DNA of 64,000 bases, from NCBI GenBank assembly GCA_016209015.1, contig JACQWY010000022.1, positions 62,001-126,000 of the forward strand, read 5' to 3'. The notes under the pieces are model-generated. The model was given only the letters and a program-made list of their open reading frames with translations, was not told the DNA's origin and did no database searches. Each line of letters begins with the position of its first letter. Position 1 is the first letter of the stretch. A program made the translations under genes and the position numbers. Below are positions 36,503-43,892 of the stretch, piece after piece. This stretch comes from Gammaproteobacteria bacterium (GTDB lineage Bacteria; Pseudomonadota; Gammaproteobacteria; Ga0077536).

Positions 36503-37438
36503 ATGACCTCCCTCGTTATTGCCGAACACAACAATCGCCAGCTCAACGGCGCGACCCTGAACGCGGTCGCCGCGGCGGGCAGGATCACGGGCGACGTACA
36601 CGTGCTCGTCGCGGGCCAGGGCTGCGCCGACGTCGCCGCGCAGGCCGCAAAGATCGCGGGCGTCGCGAAGGTGCTCCTCGCCGATGCCGCGCATTACGGC
36701 AACTCGCTCGCCGAGAATCTCGCGCCGCTCGTCGTCTCGCTCGCCGCGAACTACTCGCACCTGCTCGCCGCCGCGACGACCTCGGGCAAGAACGTCATGC
36801 CGCGCGTCGCCGCGCTGCTCGACGTGGCGCAGGTCTCCGACATCATCGCGGTGGTCTCCGACGATACGTTCGTGCGTCCGATCTACGCCGGCAACGTGCT
36901 CGCGACCGTGCAGTCGATCGATGCGAAGAAGGTCATCACGGTGCGCGTGACGGGCTTCGACCCGGTCGCCGCGGAAGGCGGCAGCGCCGCTGTCGAGAAC
37001 GTCGCGGCGGCTGCAGACGCCGGCCTCTCGAGCTTCGTCGGCGAAGAGCTCACGAAGTCGAGCCGTCCGGAGCTGACGGCCGCCGACATCGTCGTCTCGG
37101 GCGGCCGCGGCGTCGGCAGCTCGGAGAACTTCGCGATCATCGAGAAGCTCGCCGACAAGCTCGGCGCCGCCGTCGGGGCCTCGCGTGCCGCGGTGGACGC
37201 GGGTTACGTGCCGAACGACTACCAGGTCGGCCAGACCGGCAAGGTGGTCGCGCCGCAGCTCTACGTTGCGATCGGCATCTCCGGCGCGATTCAGCACCTC
37301 GCGGGCATGAAGGACAGCAAGGTCATCGTCGCAATCAACAAAGACGAGGAAGCGCCGATCTTCCAGGTCGCCGACTACGGCCTCGTGGGCGACCTGTTCA
37401 AGGAAGTCCCCGCGCTCTGCGAAGCACTCGATAAGTAA
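36503..37438 (+). CDS. etfA: Electron transfer flavoprotein subunit alpha
   Basis: A 311-residue ETF alpha subunit. The C-terminal FAD-binding domain carries VVSGGRGVGSSENF, PNDYQVGQTGKVVAP, YVAIGISGAIQHLAGMKDSK and VAINKDEEAPIFQVADYGLVGD. Electrons pass from here to ETF-QO, encoded immediately downstream. The 3-bp gap after etfB marks one operon. A hairpin (37459-37487) between etfA and the ETF-QO gene could terminate or attenuate. Confidence 0.96.
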   Translation: MTSLVIAEHNNRQLNGATLNAVAAAGRITGDVHVLVAGQGCADVAAQAAKIAGVAKVLLADAAHYGNSLAENLAPLVVSLAANYSHLLAAATTSGKNVMPRVAALLDVAQVSDIIAVVSDDTFVRPIYAGNVLATVQSIDAKKVITVRVTGFDPVAAEGGSAAVENVAAAADAGLSSFVGEELTKSSRPELTAADIVVSGGRGVGSSENFAIIEKLADKLGAAVGASRAAVDAGYVPNDYQVGQTGKVVAPQLYVAIGISGAIQHLAGMKDSKVIVAINKDEEAPIFQVADYGLVGDLFKEVPALCEALDK

Positions 37439-37458
37439 GCCCGCCCTTGTTAACCTAG

Positions 37459-37487
37459 CGACCCTGCGCCGGGACGGTGCAGGGTCG
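37459..37487 (+). terminator. Terminator/attenuator-like hairpin
   Basis: CGACCCTGC/GCAGGGTCG arms (9 bp) with an 11-nt loop, then TTGG. It lies 20 bp after etfA. No T-tract, so partial termination or transcript stabilisation is likelier than a full stop. Confidence 0.4.
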
Positions 37488-37578
37488 TTGGCAGCCTGCC
37501 GGATCCCAAGGTTCCACGCGCCCGCCCGAGGCGGCGCGGGAGCGTCATTTCAGTGTCAGTCAGTTCGGAGTCGCGGAG

Positions 37579-39210
37579 ATGGAACGGGAGTCGATGGAAT
37601 TCGATGTGGTGGTCGTCGGTGGCGGACCGTCCGGTCTCGCAACGGCGATACGCCTGCGGCAGCTCGCCGCCGAGCACGATGTCGAGGTCTCGGTCTGCCT
37701 CATCGAGAAGGGCTCGGAGATCGGCGCCCACATCCTCTCGGGCGCGGTGATCCAGCCGACCGCGCTGAACGAGCTCTTCCCGGATTGGAAAGAGCGCGGC
37801 GCGCCGCTGAAGACCGCCGTGACGGAAGATCGCTTCCTGTTCCTGACCGAGCAGAAATCGTTCCGCCTGCCGACGCCGCCGCAGATGCACAACCACGGCA
37901 ACTACATCGTCAGTCTCGGCAACGTCTGCCGCTGGCTCGGCCAGCAGGCCGAGGCGCTCGGCGTCGACATCTATCCCGGCTTCGCTGCGGCCGAAGTCCT
38001 GTATCACGGCGACGGCAGCGTGAAGGGTGTCGCGACCGGCGACATGGGCCGCACGAAAGAGGGCGAGGAGGGACCGAACTTCGCGCCCGGCATGGAGCTC
38101 CACGCGAAGCAGACGATCTTCGCCGAGGGCTGCCGCGGCTCGCTCACGAAGACGCTGTTCGAACGTTTCGACCTGCGCGAGGGCGTCGACCCGCAGGTCT
38201 ACGGCATCGGCATCAAGGAGCTCTGGGAGATCAAACCCGAGCATCATCAGCCGGGCCTGACCCTGCACACGGCCGGCTGGCCGATGGACATGAAGACCTA
38301 CGGCGGCTCCTTCCTCTATCACTTCGAGGAGAACCTCGTCTCCGTCGGCTTCGTAGTCGGGCTCAATTACGAGAATCCGTATCTCAGCCCGTTCGAGGAA
38401 ATGCAGCGCTACAAGATGCATCCCGCGATCCGCGGCATGTTCGAGGGCGGCCGCAGGCTCGCCTACGGCGCACGTGCGATCAGCGCCGGCGGCTACCAGT
38501 CGATTCCGAAGCTCACGTTCCCCGGCGGGCTCCTCGTCGGTGACTGCGCGGGCTTCCTCAACGTGCCGAAGATCAAGGGCTCGCACACCGCGATGAAATC
38601 CGGCATGACGGCGGCCGAGGCCATCTTCCAGCTCCTGCAGGCCGAGGACGCGACGGGCAAGGAAGCGGTCGATTATCCGCATCGCCTGAAGACGACGTGG
38701 CTGTGGGACGAGCTCTACCGCGTGCGGAACATCAAGCCCTCATTCCACTGGGGCCTGCTGCCCGCGATGGCCTATTCCGCCGTCGACACCTATCTCTTCC
38801 GCGGCAAGGCGCCGTGGACTCTGCATCACACGCCGGATCACGAGGCCCTGAAGCCCGCGGCGCAGTGCGCGCCGATCGAGTATCCGAAGCCGGACGGCGT
38901 GCTGACGTTCGATCGTCTCTCCTCGGTGTTCCTGTCGAACACGAACCACGAAGAGGAACAGCCCTGCCATCTCACGCTCAAGGACTCGACGGTGCCCGAG
39001 CGCCTGAACCTCGCGATCTACGCGGGCCCGGAACAACGCTATTGCCCGGCCGGCGTCTACGAGTTCGTCGATCAGGGCGGCCAGCAGAAGCTCCGCATCA
39101 ATGCCCAGAACTGCGTGCACTGCAAGACCTGCGACATCAAGGATCCTTCCCAGAACATCAACTGGGTGACGCCGGAAGGCGGCGGCGGTCCGAACTATCC
39201 CAATATGTGA
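37579..39210 (+). CDS. Electron transfer flavoprotein-ubiquinone oxidoreductase
   Basis: A 543-residue inner-membrane-associated enzyme moving electrons from ETF to ubiquinone. The N-terminal FAD site is [21 protein letters not shown] second FAD segment is [20 protein letters not shown]. The C-terminal [4Fe-4S] motif is [19 protein letters not shown]. The ATG at 37579 gives the common N-terminus [11 protein letters not shown]; a longer frame upstream lacks family similarity. It is followed by two ferredoxins and a reductase in the same direction. Confidence 0.95.
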   Translation: MERESMEFDVVVVGGGPSGLATAIRLRQLAAEHDVEVSVCLIEKGSEIGAHILSGAVIQPTALNELFPDWKERGAPLKTAVTEDRFLFLTEQKSFRLPTPPQMHNHGNYIVSLGNVCRWLGQQAEALGVDIYPGFAAAEVLYHGDGSVKGVATGDMGRTKEGEEGPNFAPGMELHAKQTIFAEGCRGSLTKTLFERFDLREGVDPQVYGIGIKELWEIKPEHHQPGLTLHTAGWPMDMKTYGGSFLYHFEENLVSVGFVVGLNYENPYLSPFEEMQRYKMHPAIRGMFEGGRRLAYGARAISAGGYQSIPKLTFPGGLLVGDCAGFLNVPKIKGSHTAMKSGMTAAEAIFQLLQAEDATGKEAVDYPHRLKTTWLWDELYRVRNIKPSFHWGLLPAMAYSAVDTYLFRGKAPWTLHHTPDHEALKPAAQCAPIEYPKPDGVLTFDRLSSVFLSNTNHEEEQPCHLTLKDSTVPERLNLAIYAGPEQRYCPAGVYEFVDQGGQQKLRINAQNCVHCKTCDIKDPSQNINWVTPEGGGGPNYPNM

Positions 39211-39231
39211 CCCGCGAAAGGCAGGTGCGTC

Positions 39232-39555
39232 GTGCCTAACGTGAGCTTCGTCGCGCCTGACGGCGCGACGATCACCGTCGACATCCCGAACGGCTGGTCC
39301 GTCATGGAAGGCGCCGTGAAGCACGGCGTCGCCGGCATCCTCGCGGAATGCGGCGGCGCCTGCGCCTGTGCGACCTGCCACGTCTTCGTCGATCCCGCCT
39401 GGCTCGGTCGCCTTCAGCCGCGCGAGGCGGGCGAGGACGATCTGCTCGAGTGCACGGCCGTCGAGCGGGCGCCGAATTCGCGGCTGTCCTGCCAGCTCCG
39501 CGTGAGCTCGGCGCTCGACGGCCTCGTCGTGCATCTTCCCGAACGCCAGGCCTGA
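39232..39555 (+). CDS. 2Fe-2S ferredoxin, adrenodoxin type (first copy)
   Basis: A 107-residue ferredoxin. The cluster ligands are Cys40, Cys46, Cys49 (ECGGACACATCHVFVD) and Cys87 (RLSCQL). It has the GWSVMEGAVKHG helix of adrenodoxin/putidaredoxin-type proteins serving class I cytochrome P450s or Rieske oxygenases. Start is GTG at 39232. It is followed 9 bp later by a matching reductase. Confidence 0.92.
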   Translation: MPNVSFVAPDGATITVDIPNGWSVMEGAVKHGVAGILAECGGACACATCHVFVDPAWLGRLQPREAGEDDLLECTAVERAPNSRLSCQLRVSSALDGLVVHLPERQA

Positions 39556-39564
39556 GGACATCAC

Positions 39565-40794
39565 GTGAGCGTGACCCATCGCATCGTCGTCGTCGGTGCC
39601 GGCCAGGCCGGCCTGCAGCTCTGCGAAACGCTCCGCCGCAGCGGCCACACCGGCCCGCTCGTGCTCGTCGGCGACGAGCCGCATCTGCCCTATCAGCGGC
39701 CGCCGCTGTCGAAGAAGTTCCTGACCGGCGAGCTCGATGCCGTGCGCCTCGCGCTCCGCCCCGCAGAGCAGCTCGCGAAGCTCGACGTCGCGCTGAAGCT
39801 CGGCACCGCAGTCCTCGCGATCCACCGCGATGCGCACGAAGTCGCGCTTGCCGACGGCGAGCGGCTCGGCTACGACCGACTCGTGCTCGCGACCGGCACG
39901 CGCGTGCGCCGACTGCCCGCGCCGGGTGCTGCGCTCGACGGCGTCTGTCATCTGCGCGGCCTCGACGATGCGCAGGCGATCAGGGATCGGCTCGGTGCGG
40001 CGCGGCGGCTCGTCGTCATCGGCGGGGGCTTCATCGGGCTCGAGGTCGCGGCCGTCGCGCGTGGCCTCGGCAAGGACGTCACGATCGTCGAAGCGCAGAA
40101 CCGCCTCATGCCGCGCGTCGTCGCACCGCTCGTCTCCGAGCACTACGCGCGCGTCCACGCCGGCCATGGCGTGCACATCCATCTGAACACGCAGGTCGAA
40201 GGCATCGTGCGCGCGGGTGAAGCGCTCGCCGTCGCGCTCGACGACGGCGCCTCGCTGCCCGCGGATCTCGTCGTCGTCGGTATCGGTGTCGTGCCGAACG
40301 TCGAGCTCGCTCGCGAGGCGGGCCTCCACTGCGAGAACGGCATCGTGGTGGACGAGTACGCGCAGAGCTCCGATCCGGCCGTACTCGCGATCGGCGACGT
40401 CGCCTGGCATCGCAACGTCCTGCTCGGCACGAGCCATCGCCTCGAGTCCGTCCAGCATGCCGTCGATCAGGCGAAGAACGCGGCCGCGACACTGCTCGGA
40501 AAGCCGGTGCCTTACGCCCCGGTGCCGTGGTTCTGGTCCGACCAGTACGATCTGAAACTGCAGATGGCGGGCATCAATCGCGGTCACGACAGCGTCGTGC
40601 TGCGCGGTACGCCGGACAGCGGCGCGTTCTCGGTCTGCTACTACGAAGGTACGCGTCTGCTCGCCATGGATTCGATCAACCAGCCGCTCGATCACATGCT
40701 CGCGCGCAAGCTGCTCGCAGCCGGCGTCACGGTGCCGCCGACGGCGGCGGCCGATCCCGAATTCGAATTGAAGACCCTGCTGCCGGCAGGCTGA
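39565..40794 (+). CDS. FAD-dependent ferredoxin reductase (putidaredoxin reductase type)
   Basis: A 409-residue NAD(P)H-dependent flavoprotein. It has the FAD site VVVGAGQAGLQLCETLRRSG, the NAD(P) site VVIGGGFIGLEVAAVARGLG and the C-terminal FAD motif VLAIGDVAW. PYQRPPLSKKFLTGELD is the putidaredoxin/rhodocoxin reductase hallmark. It would pass electrons from NAD(P)H to the ferredoxins on each side. GTG start at 39565. The terminal oxygenase partner is not in the window. Confidence 0.93.
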   Translation: MSVTHRIVVVGAGQAGLQLCETLRRSGHTGPLVLVGDEPHLPYQRPPLSKKFLTGELDAVRLALRPAEQLAKLDVALKLGTAVLAIHRDAHEVALADGERLGYDRLVLATGTRVRRLPAPGAALDGVCHLRGLDDAQAIRDRLGAARRLVVIGGGFIGLEVAAVARGLGKDVTIVEAQNRLMPRVVAPLVSEHYARVHAGHGVHIHLNTQVEGIVRAGEALAVALDDGASLPADLVVVGIGVVPNVELAREAGLHCENGIVVDEYAQSSDPAVLAIGDVAWHRNVLLGTSHRLESVQHAVDQAKNAAATLLGKPVPYAPVPWFWSDQYDLKLQMAGINRGHDSVVLRGTPDSGAFSVCYYEGTRLLAMDSINQPLDHMLARKLLAAGVTVPPTAAADPEFELKTLLPAG

Positions 40795-40849
40795 ACCCGA
40801 CCGGCGCCGCGCGCCGAACATTCACCGCACAACACGAGAACTGAGGACC

Positions 40850-41167
40850 ATGCCGAAAATCATCTACGTCGACCCCGCAGGCGCGCGCCACGAATGTGAA
40901 GTGAAGAACGGCCTGTCCGTGATGGAAGGCGCCGTGCAGAACGGTGTGCCGGGGATCATCGCGATCTGCGGCGGCGGCTGCGCCTGCAGCACCTGCCACG
41001 CCTATGTAGACGAGGCCTGGGTGGAACGCGTCGGCGGCCCGAACACGATGGAGGATGCGACGCTCGGTCTCGCGAACGATCGTCGCGCGACGAGCCGCCT
41101 CACCTGCCAGATCGAAGTCACGCCCGAGCTCGACGGCCTCGTCGTGCACGTCGCGCAGAACGATTAG
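40850..41167 (+). CDS. 2Fe-2S ferredoxin, adrenodoxin type (second copy)
   Basis: A 105-residue ferredoxin with cluster ligands Cys40, Cys46, Cys49 (ICGGGCACSTCHAYVD) and Cys86 (RLTCQI). It has NGLSVMEGAVQNGV and the EDATLGLANDRRATSRLTCQ segment of P450-type ferredoxins. It is related to but distinct from the copy at 39232, which has PREAGEDDLLECTAV here. The pair probably serves different oxygenases or different steps. GAGGACC precedes the ATG. Confidence 0.92.
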   Translation: MPKIIYVDPAGARHECEVKNGLSVMEGAVQNGVPGIIAICGGGCACSTCHAYVDEAWVERVGGPNTMEDATLGLANDRRATSRLTCQIEVTPELDGLVVHVAQND

Positions 41168-41179
41168 CGACGATCGTCG

Positions 41180-41283
41180 CAGGTCCGTATATGGATTAGC
41201 CGAAGGCGTAATCGGACGCTCGTCGCGGGCTGCATCCACACCGACTCGAACGTCCGATTACGCTGCGCTAATCGAACCTACGA
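41180..41283. repeat. Palindromic GATTACGC-family element, copy B
   Basis: Inner arms TAATCGGACG (41209-41218) and CGTCCGATTA (41251-41260), with outer AGGTCC and CGAACCTACG-like ends. It fills most of the gap between the convergent ferredoxin and SMP-30 genes. Confidence 0.85.
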
Positions 41284-41291
41284 AAATCCAC

Positions 41292-42206
41292 TCACCCCGC
41301 GAACCGCGGCTCCGCTACGCCGCGGATCCCGAGGCCGCGGATCCGGAACAGACTTCCCGCGCCGAACTGCGGCTTCATCTGCTTCGCGAAATGCTCGTGC
41401 GCGGCGGGATGGCGCACGCGGGCCATGGACGTCACGTAGAGCTCGTCGAGGTTCTCGCCGCCGAAAATGACGCTCGTGATGTTCTTCACGGGCATACCGA
41501 TGCGCCGCTCGACGCTGCCGTCGGGTGCATAGCGGATCAGATCGCCGCCGATGACGAGCGCATTCCACACGCCGCCCTCGGCATCGACCGTCGAGCCGTC
41601 GAAGAAGCCCTGATCGTCCTTCGTGCTCGCGAAGTCGCGACGGTTCGAGACCGTGCCGCGCCCGAGGTCGTAGTCGTAGGCCCACATCACTTGCTGGAAC
41701 GTGTCCGCGAAATAGAACGTCCGGTCGTCGGGGCTCCAGCACGGGCCGTTCGAGCAGATGATGCCGCCGTCGAGCTTCGTCACCGTGAGATCGGGATCGA
41801 GGCGCCACAGGCCGCAAATGCCGAGTTCTTCCTTGTCGTCCATGCCTCCCGCGAGGAAGCGTCCGCGCCGATCGCACTTGCCGTCGTTGAGCCGCGTCCG
41901 CGGCTGCTCCGCATCGATGTGCGTGATGAGATCGAGCTTGCCGGAATCGAAATCGAAGAAGTAGAAGCCGTCGTCGAGCGCGAGCACCGCGCCGCCGTCC
42001 TTGCGCAGGGCCATCGCGCCGACGTCGTGATCGAGCGACCAGTGCCGCGTCCTGCCGGTGCGCGGATCGAGACACCAGATCGAGGGTTTGCCGACGCGCC
42101 GTCCGGTGCCGTCGACCCAGTAGAGCACGCCTGCCTCCGGATCCCAGACCGGCCCTTCACCGAGCTCGTTCGACGCCGCGACCACACATTCGATCGAATA
42201 ATTCAT
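41292..42206 (-). CDS. SMP-30/gluconolactonase/LRE family protein
   Basis: A 304-residue six-bladed beta-propeller lactonase. Motifs include ELGEGPVWDPEAGVLYWVDG with the metal-binding Glu, RTRLNDGKCDRRGRFLAGGM with the Asn of the metal site, and GICSNGPCWSPDDRTFYFAD-like sequence (IICSNGPCWSPDD). Members hydrolyse sugar or other lactones using Ca or Zn. The ATG at 42206 follows GGGAG. It is divergent from the CoxMSL-like oxidase, so both may be controlled from the 300-bp gap. Soluble; no signal peptide. Confidence 0.9.
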   Translation of the reverse strand: MNYSIECVVAASNELGEGPVWDPEAGVLYWVDGTGRRVGKPSIWCLDPRTGRTRHWSLDHDVGAMALRKDGGAVLALDDGFYFFDFDSGKLDLITHIDAEQPRTRLNDGKCDRRGRFLAGGMDDKEELGICGLWRLDPDLTVTKLDGGIICSNGPCWSPDDRTFYFADTFQQVMWAYDYDLGRGTVSNRRDFASTKDDQGFFDGSTVDAEGGVWNALVIGGDLIRYAPDGSVERRIGMPVKNITSVIFGGENLDELYVTSMARVRHPAAHEHFAKQMKPQFGAGSLFRIRGLGIRGVAEPRFAG

Positions 42207-42373
42207 GGCATGCTCCCGCGGGCGGGGTTCGCGCCGCTGCTGAAAGGATTGAACATCGCCGCGCACCGCATTGCAGCATCACGGCTCGCTGCAGCGACGG
42301 CAAAACCCCCTTGAACGGCTGTACAAACGAGGGCCGGTCCGGCACGCGATCGCACATGACGGCCGCGTGCAAT

Positions 42374-42387
42374 TAATCATATGATTA
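42374..42387. promoter_or_regulatory. Candidate operator palindrome
   Basis: Perfect 14-bp palindrome TAATCATATGATTA in an otherwise GC-rich divergent intergenic region (42207-42506) between the lactonase and the coxM-like gene. It looks like a dimeric-repressor site. The regulator is not identifiable, and no regulator gene is adjacent. Confidence 0.5.
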
Positions 42388-42506
42388 CCGCCGCGGCGCA
42401 GCCAAGCAGCATTGATCGCGAACGGGCGATCGAGCGCGGGATCGCCGCTGGTCACGACGTCGCATCGACGCGGACCCGGCCCGGCAAGAGGCGAAGAGGG
42501 GGAGGC

Positions 42507-43385
42507 ATGTACCCAGCGAAGATCGACGATTATTCGAGACCCGCGACGATAGCCGAGGCGGTCGCCGCGCTCGCGAGTTTCGGGGTGGGCGAGGCGATGT
42601 GCATCGCCGGCGGCATGAGCCTCATGCAGGCGATCAAATCGCGGCTCGTGAGACCGGCGTGTCTCGTCGATCTGCAGGACGTCGCGGAGCTGCGCGGCAT
42701 CCGCGGCAGCGGCGGTGCGTTGTCGATCGGCGCGATGACGCGCTACGTCGAGATCGCCGGCCACGCGCCGTTCGCGAGCGGTCCGTTCGCGGCGCTGCGC
42801 GACGCTGCATCGCACGTCGGCGATCGCCAGGTGCGCAATCGGGGCACGATCGGCGGGAGCCTGTGCTGGAACTACATGGCGGCCTGTCTGCCGGCCGCGG
42901 TGCTCGCGCTCGGTGCGACGCTCCGGCTCGTCGGACCCGGCGGCGAGCGCACGATCGCGATCGACGATTTTCTGATCGGCCCGCTCGAGACCGCGCGCGG
43001 CGAGCAGGAAGTGCTCGTCTCGATCGACTGGAAGTCCGCACCCGCACGCAGCGGCAGCGCCTACAAGAAATGGGGACTCGTGAAGGACGCGCTGCCCGTC
43101 GTCGGCGTCGCGGCGCTCGTCACGCTGGAGGCGAACGGCGCCTGCAGCGCGGCGCGTCTCGCGCTCGCCGGGCTCACGGCCGGCGCGCAGCGCGTCCCGG
43201 CCGGCGAAGCCGCGCTCCTCGGCTCGAAGGGTGACGCGGCGAGCCTCGATCGCGCGCTCGAAGCCGTCTGTGCGAACGTCGATCTCCACAGCGACCACTG
43301 GGCCGATGCCGCGTATCGCGGACAACTCGTGCGCCAGCTCGGTCGCGACGTCCTGACCAGCGCCTTCGCGCGCGCGAAGAACTGA
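42507..43385 (+). CDS. Molybdenum hydroxylase FAD subunit (CoxM-like)
   Basis: A 292-residue FAD-binding medium subunit of a xanthine-dehydrogenase-family enzyme. It has the FAD motifs CIAGGMSLMQAIKSRL and NRGTIGGSLCWNYMAACLPA and a CO-dehydrogenase-flavoprotein C-terminal domain. The second motif differs from the usual TIGG-x5-DPAAD pattern. It receives electrons from the CoxS-like subunit. GGGGGAGG precedes the ATG. It heads the M-S-L-G cluster, with coxS 11 bp on. Confidence 0.9.
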   Translation: MYPAKIDDYSRPATIAEAVAALASFGVGEAMCIAGGMSLMQAIKSRLVRPACLVDLQDVAELRGIRGSGGALSIGAMTRYVEIAGHAPFASGPFAALRDAASHVGDRQVRNRGTIGGSLCWNYMAACLPAAVLALGATLRLVGPGGERTIAIDDFLIGPLETARGEQEVLVSIDWKSAPARSGSAYKKWGLVKDALPVVGVAALVTLEANGACSAARLALAGLTAGAQRVPAGEAALLGSKGDAASLDRALEAVCANVDLHSDHWADAAYRGQLVRQLGRDVLTSAFARAKN

Positions 43386-43396
43386 ACGAGGATCGC

Positions 43397-43879
43397 ATGA
43401 AGACCATCAACGTCACGATCAACGGCACGCGCTACGAGGAGACCGTGCCGGTGCGCATGCTTCTCGTGGATTTCATCCGGGAACGCCTCGCGCTGACCGG
43501 CACGCACGTCGGCTGCACGTACGAGGGCGTGTGCGGAGCCTGCACCATCCATCTCGACGGCGAGGCCGTGAAGAGCTGCATGCTGCTCGCGGTGCAGGCG
43601 GACGGACACGAGATCACGACCGTCGAAGGACTCGCGAAAGGCGGCGAGCTCTCAGCCCTGCAGCGCGCGTTCAGACAGCATCACGGCCTGCAATGCGGTT
43701 TCTGCACGCCCGGGATCCTCATGAACATGACGGAGTTCCTCGTGCACAATCCCACGCCCACGGACGACGAGATACGTCAGGGCCTCATCGGCAATCTCTG
43801 CCGCTGCACGGGCTACGTGCATATCGTGACGTCCGTACGTGCCGCGGCCGACGAGCTCGCGCGCACCGGCGGCGCCTGA
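43397..43879 (+). CDS. Molybdenum hydroxylase 2Fe-2S subunit (CoxS-like)
   Basis: A 160-residue small subunit holding two [2Fe-2S] clusters. The plant-type cluster uses Cys40, Cys46, Cys49 and Cys61 (GCTYEGVCGACTIHLDGEAV). The second cluster is in the helical domain (LQCGFCTPGILMNM and GNLCRCTGYVHI). It passes electrons from the Mo site to FAD. It lies between the FAD and Mo subunit genes; the coxL-like ATG is 13 bp after its stop. Confidence 0.94.
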   Translation: MKTINVTINGTRYEETVPVRMLLVDFIRERLALTGTHVGCTYEGVCGACTIHLDGEAVKSCMLLAVQADGHEITTVEGLAKGGELSALQRAFRQHHGLQCGFCTPGILMNMTEFLVHNPTPTDDEIRQGLIGNLCRCTGYVHIVTSVRAAADELARTGGA

Positions 43880-43892
43880 GGAGTATCCGCGC

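Noticed and set aside
38740-40821. A 693-codon minus-strand frame over ETF-QO and the ferredoxin genes
   Set aside because: The plus strand encodes intact, well-conserved iron-sulfur and flavoproteins. The antisense frame is a shadow.
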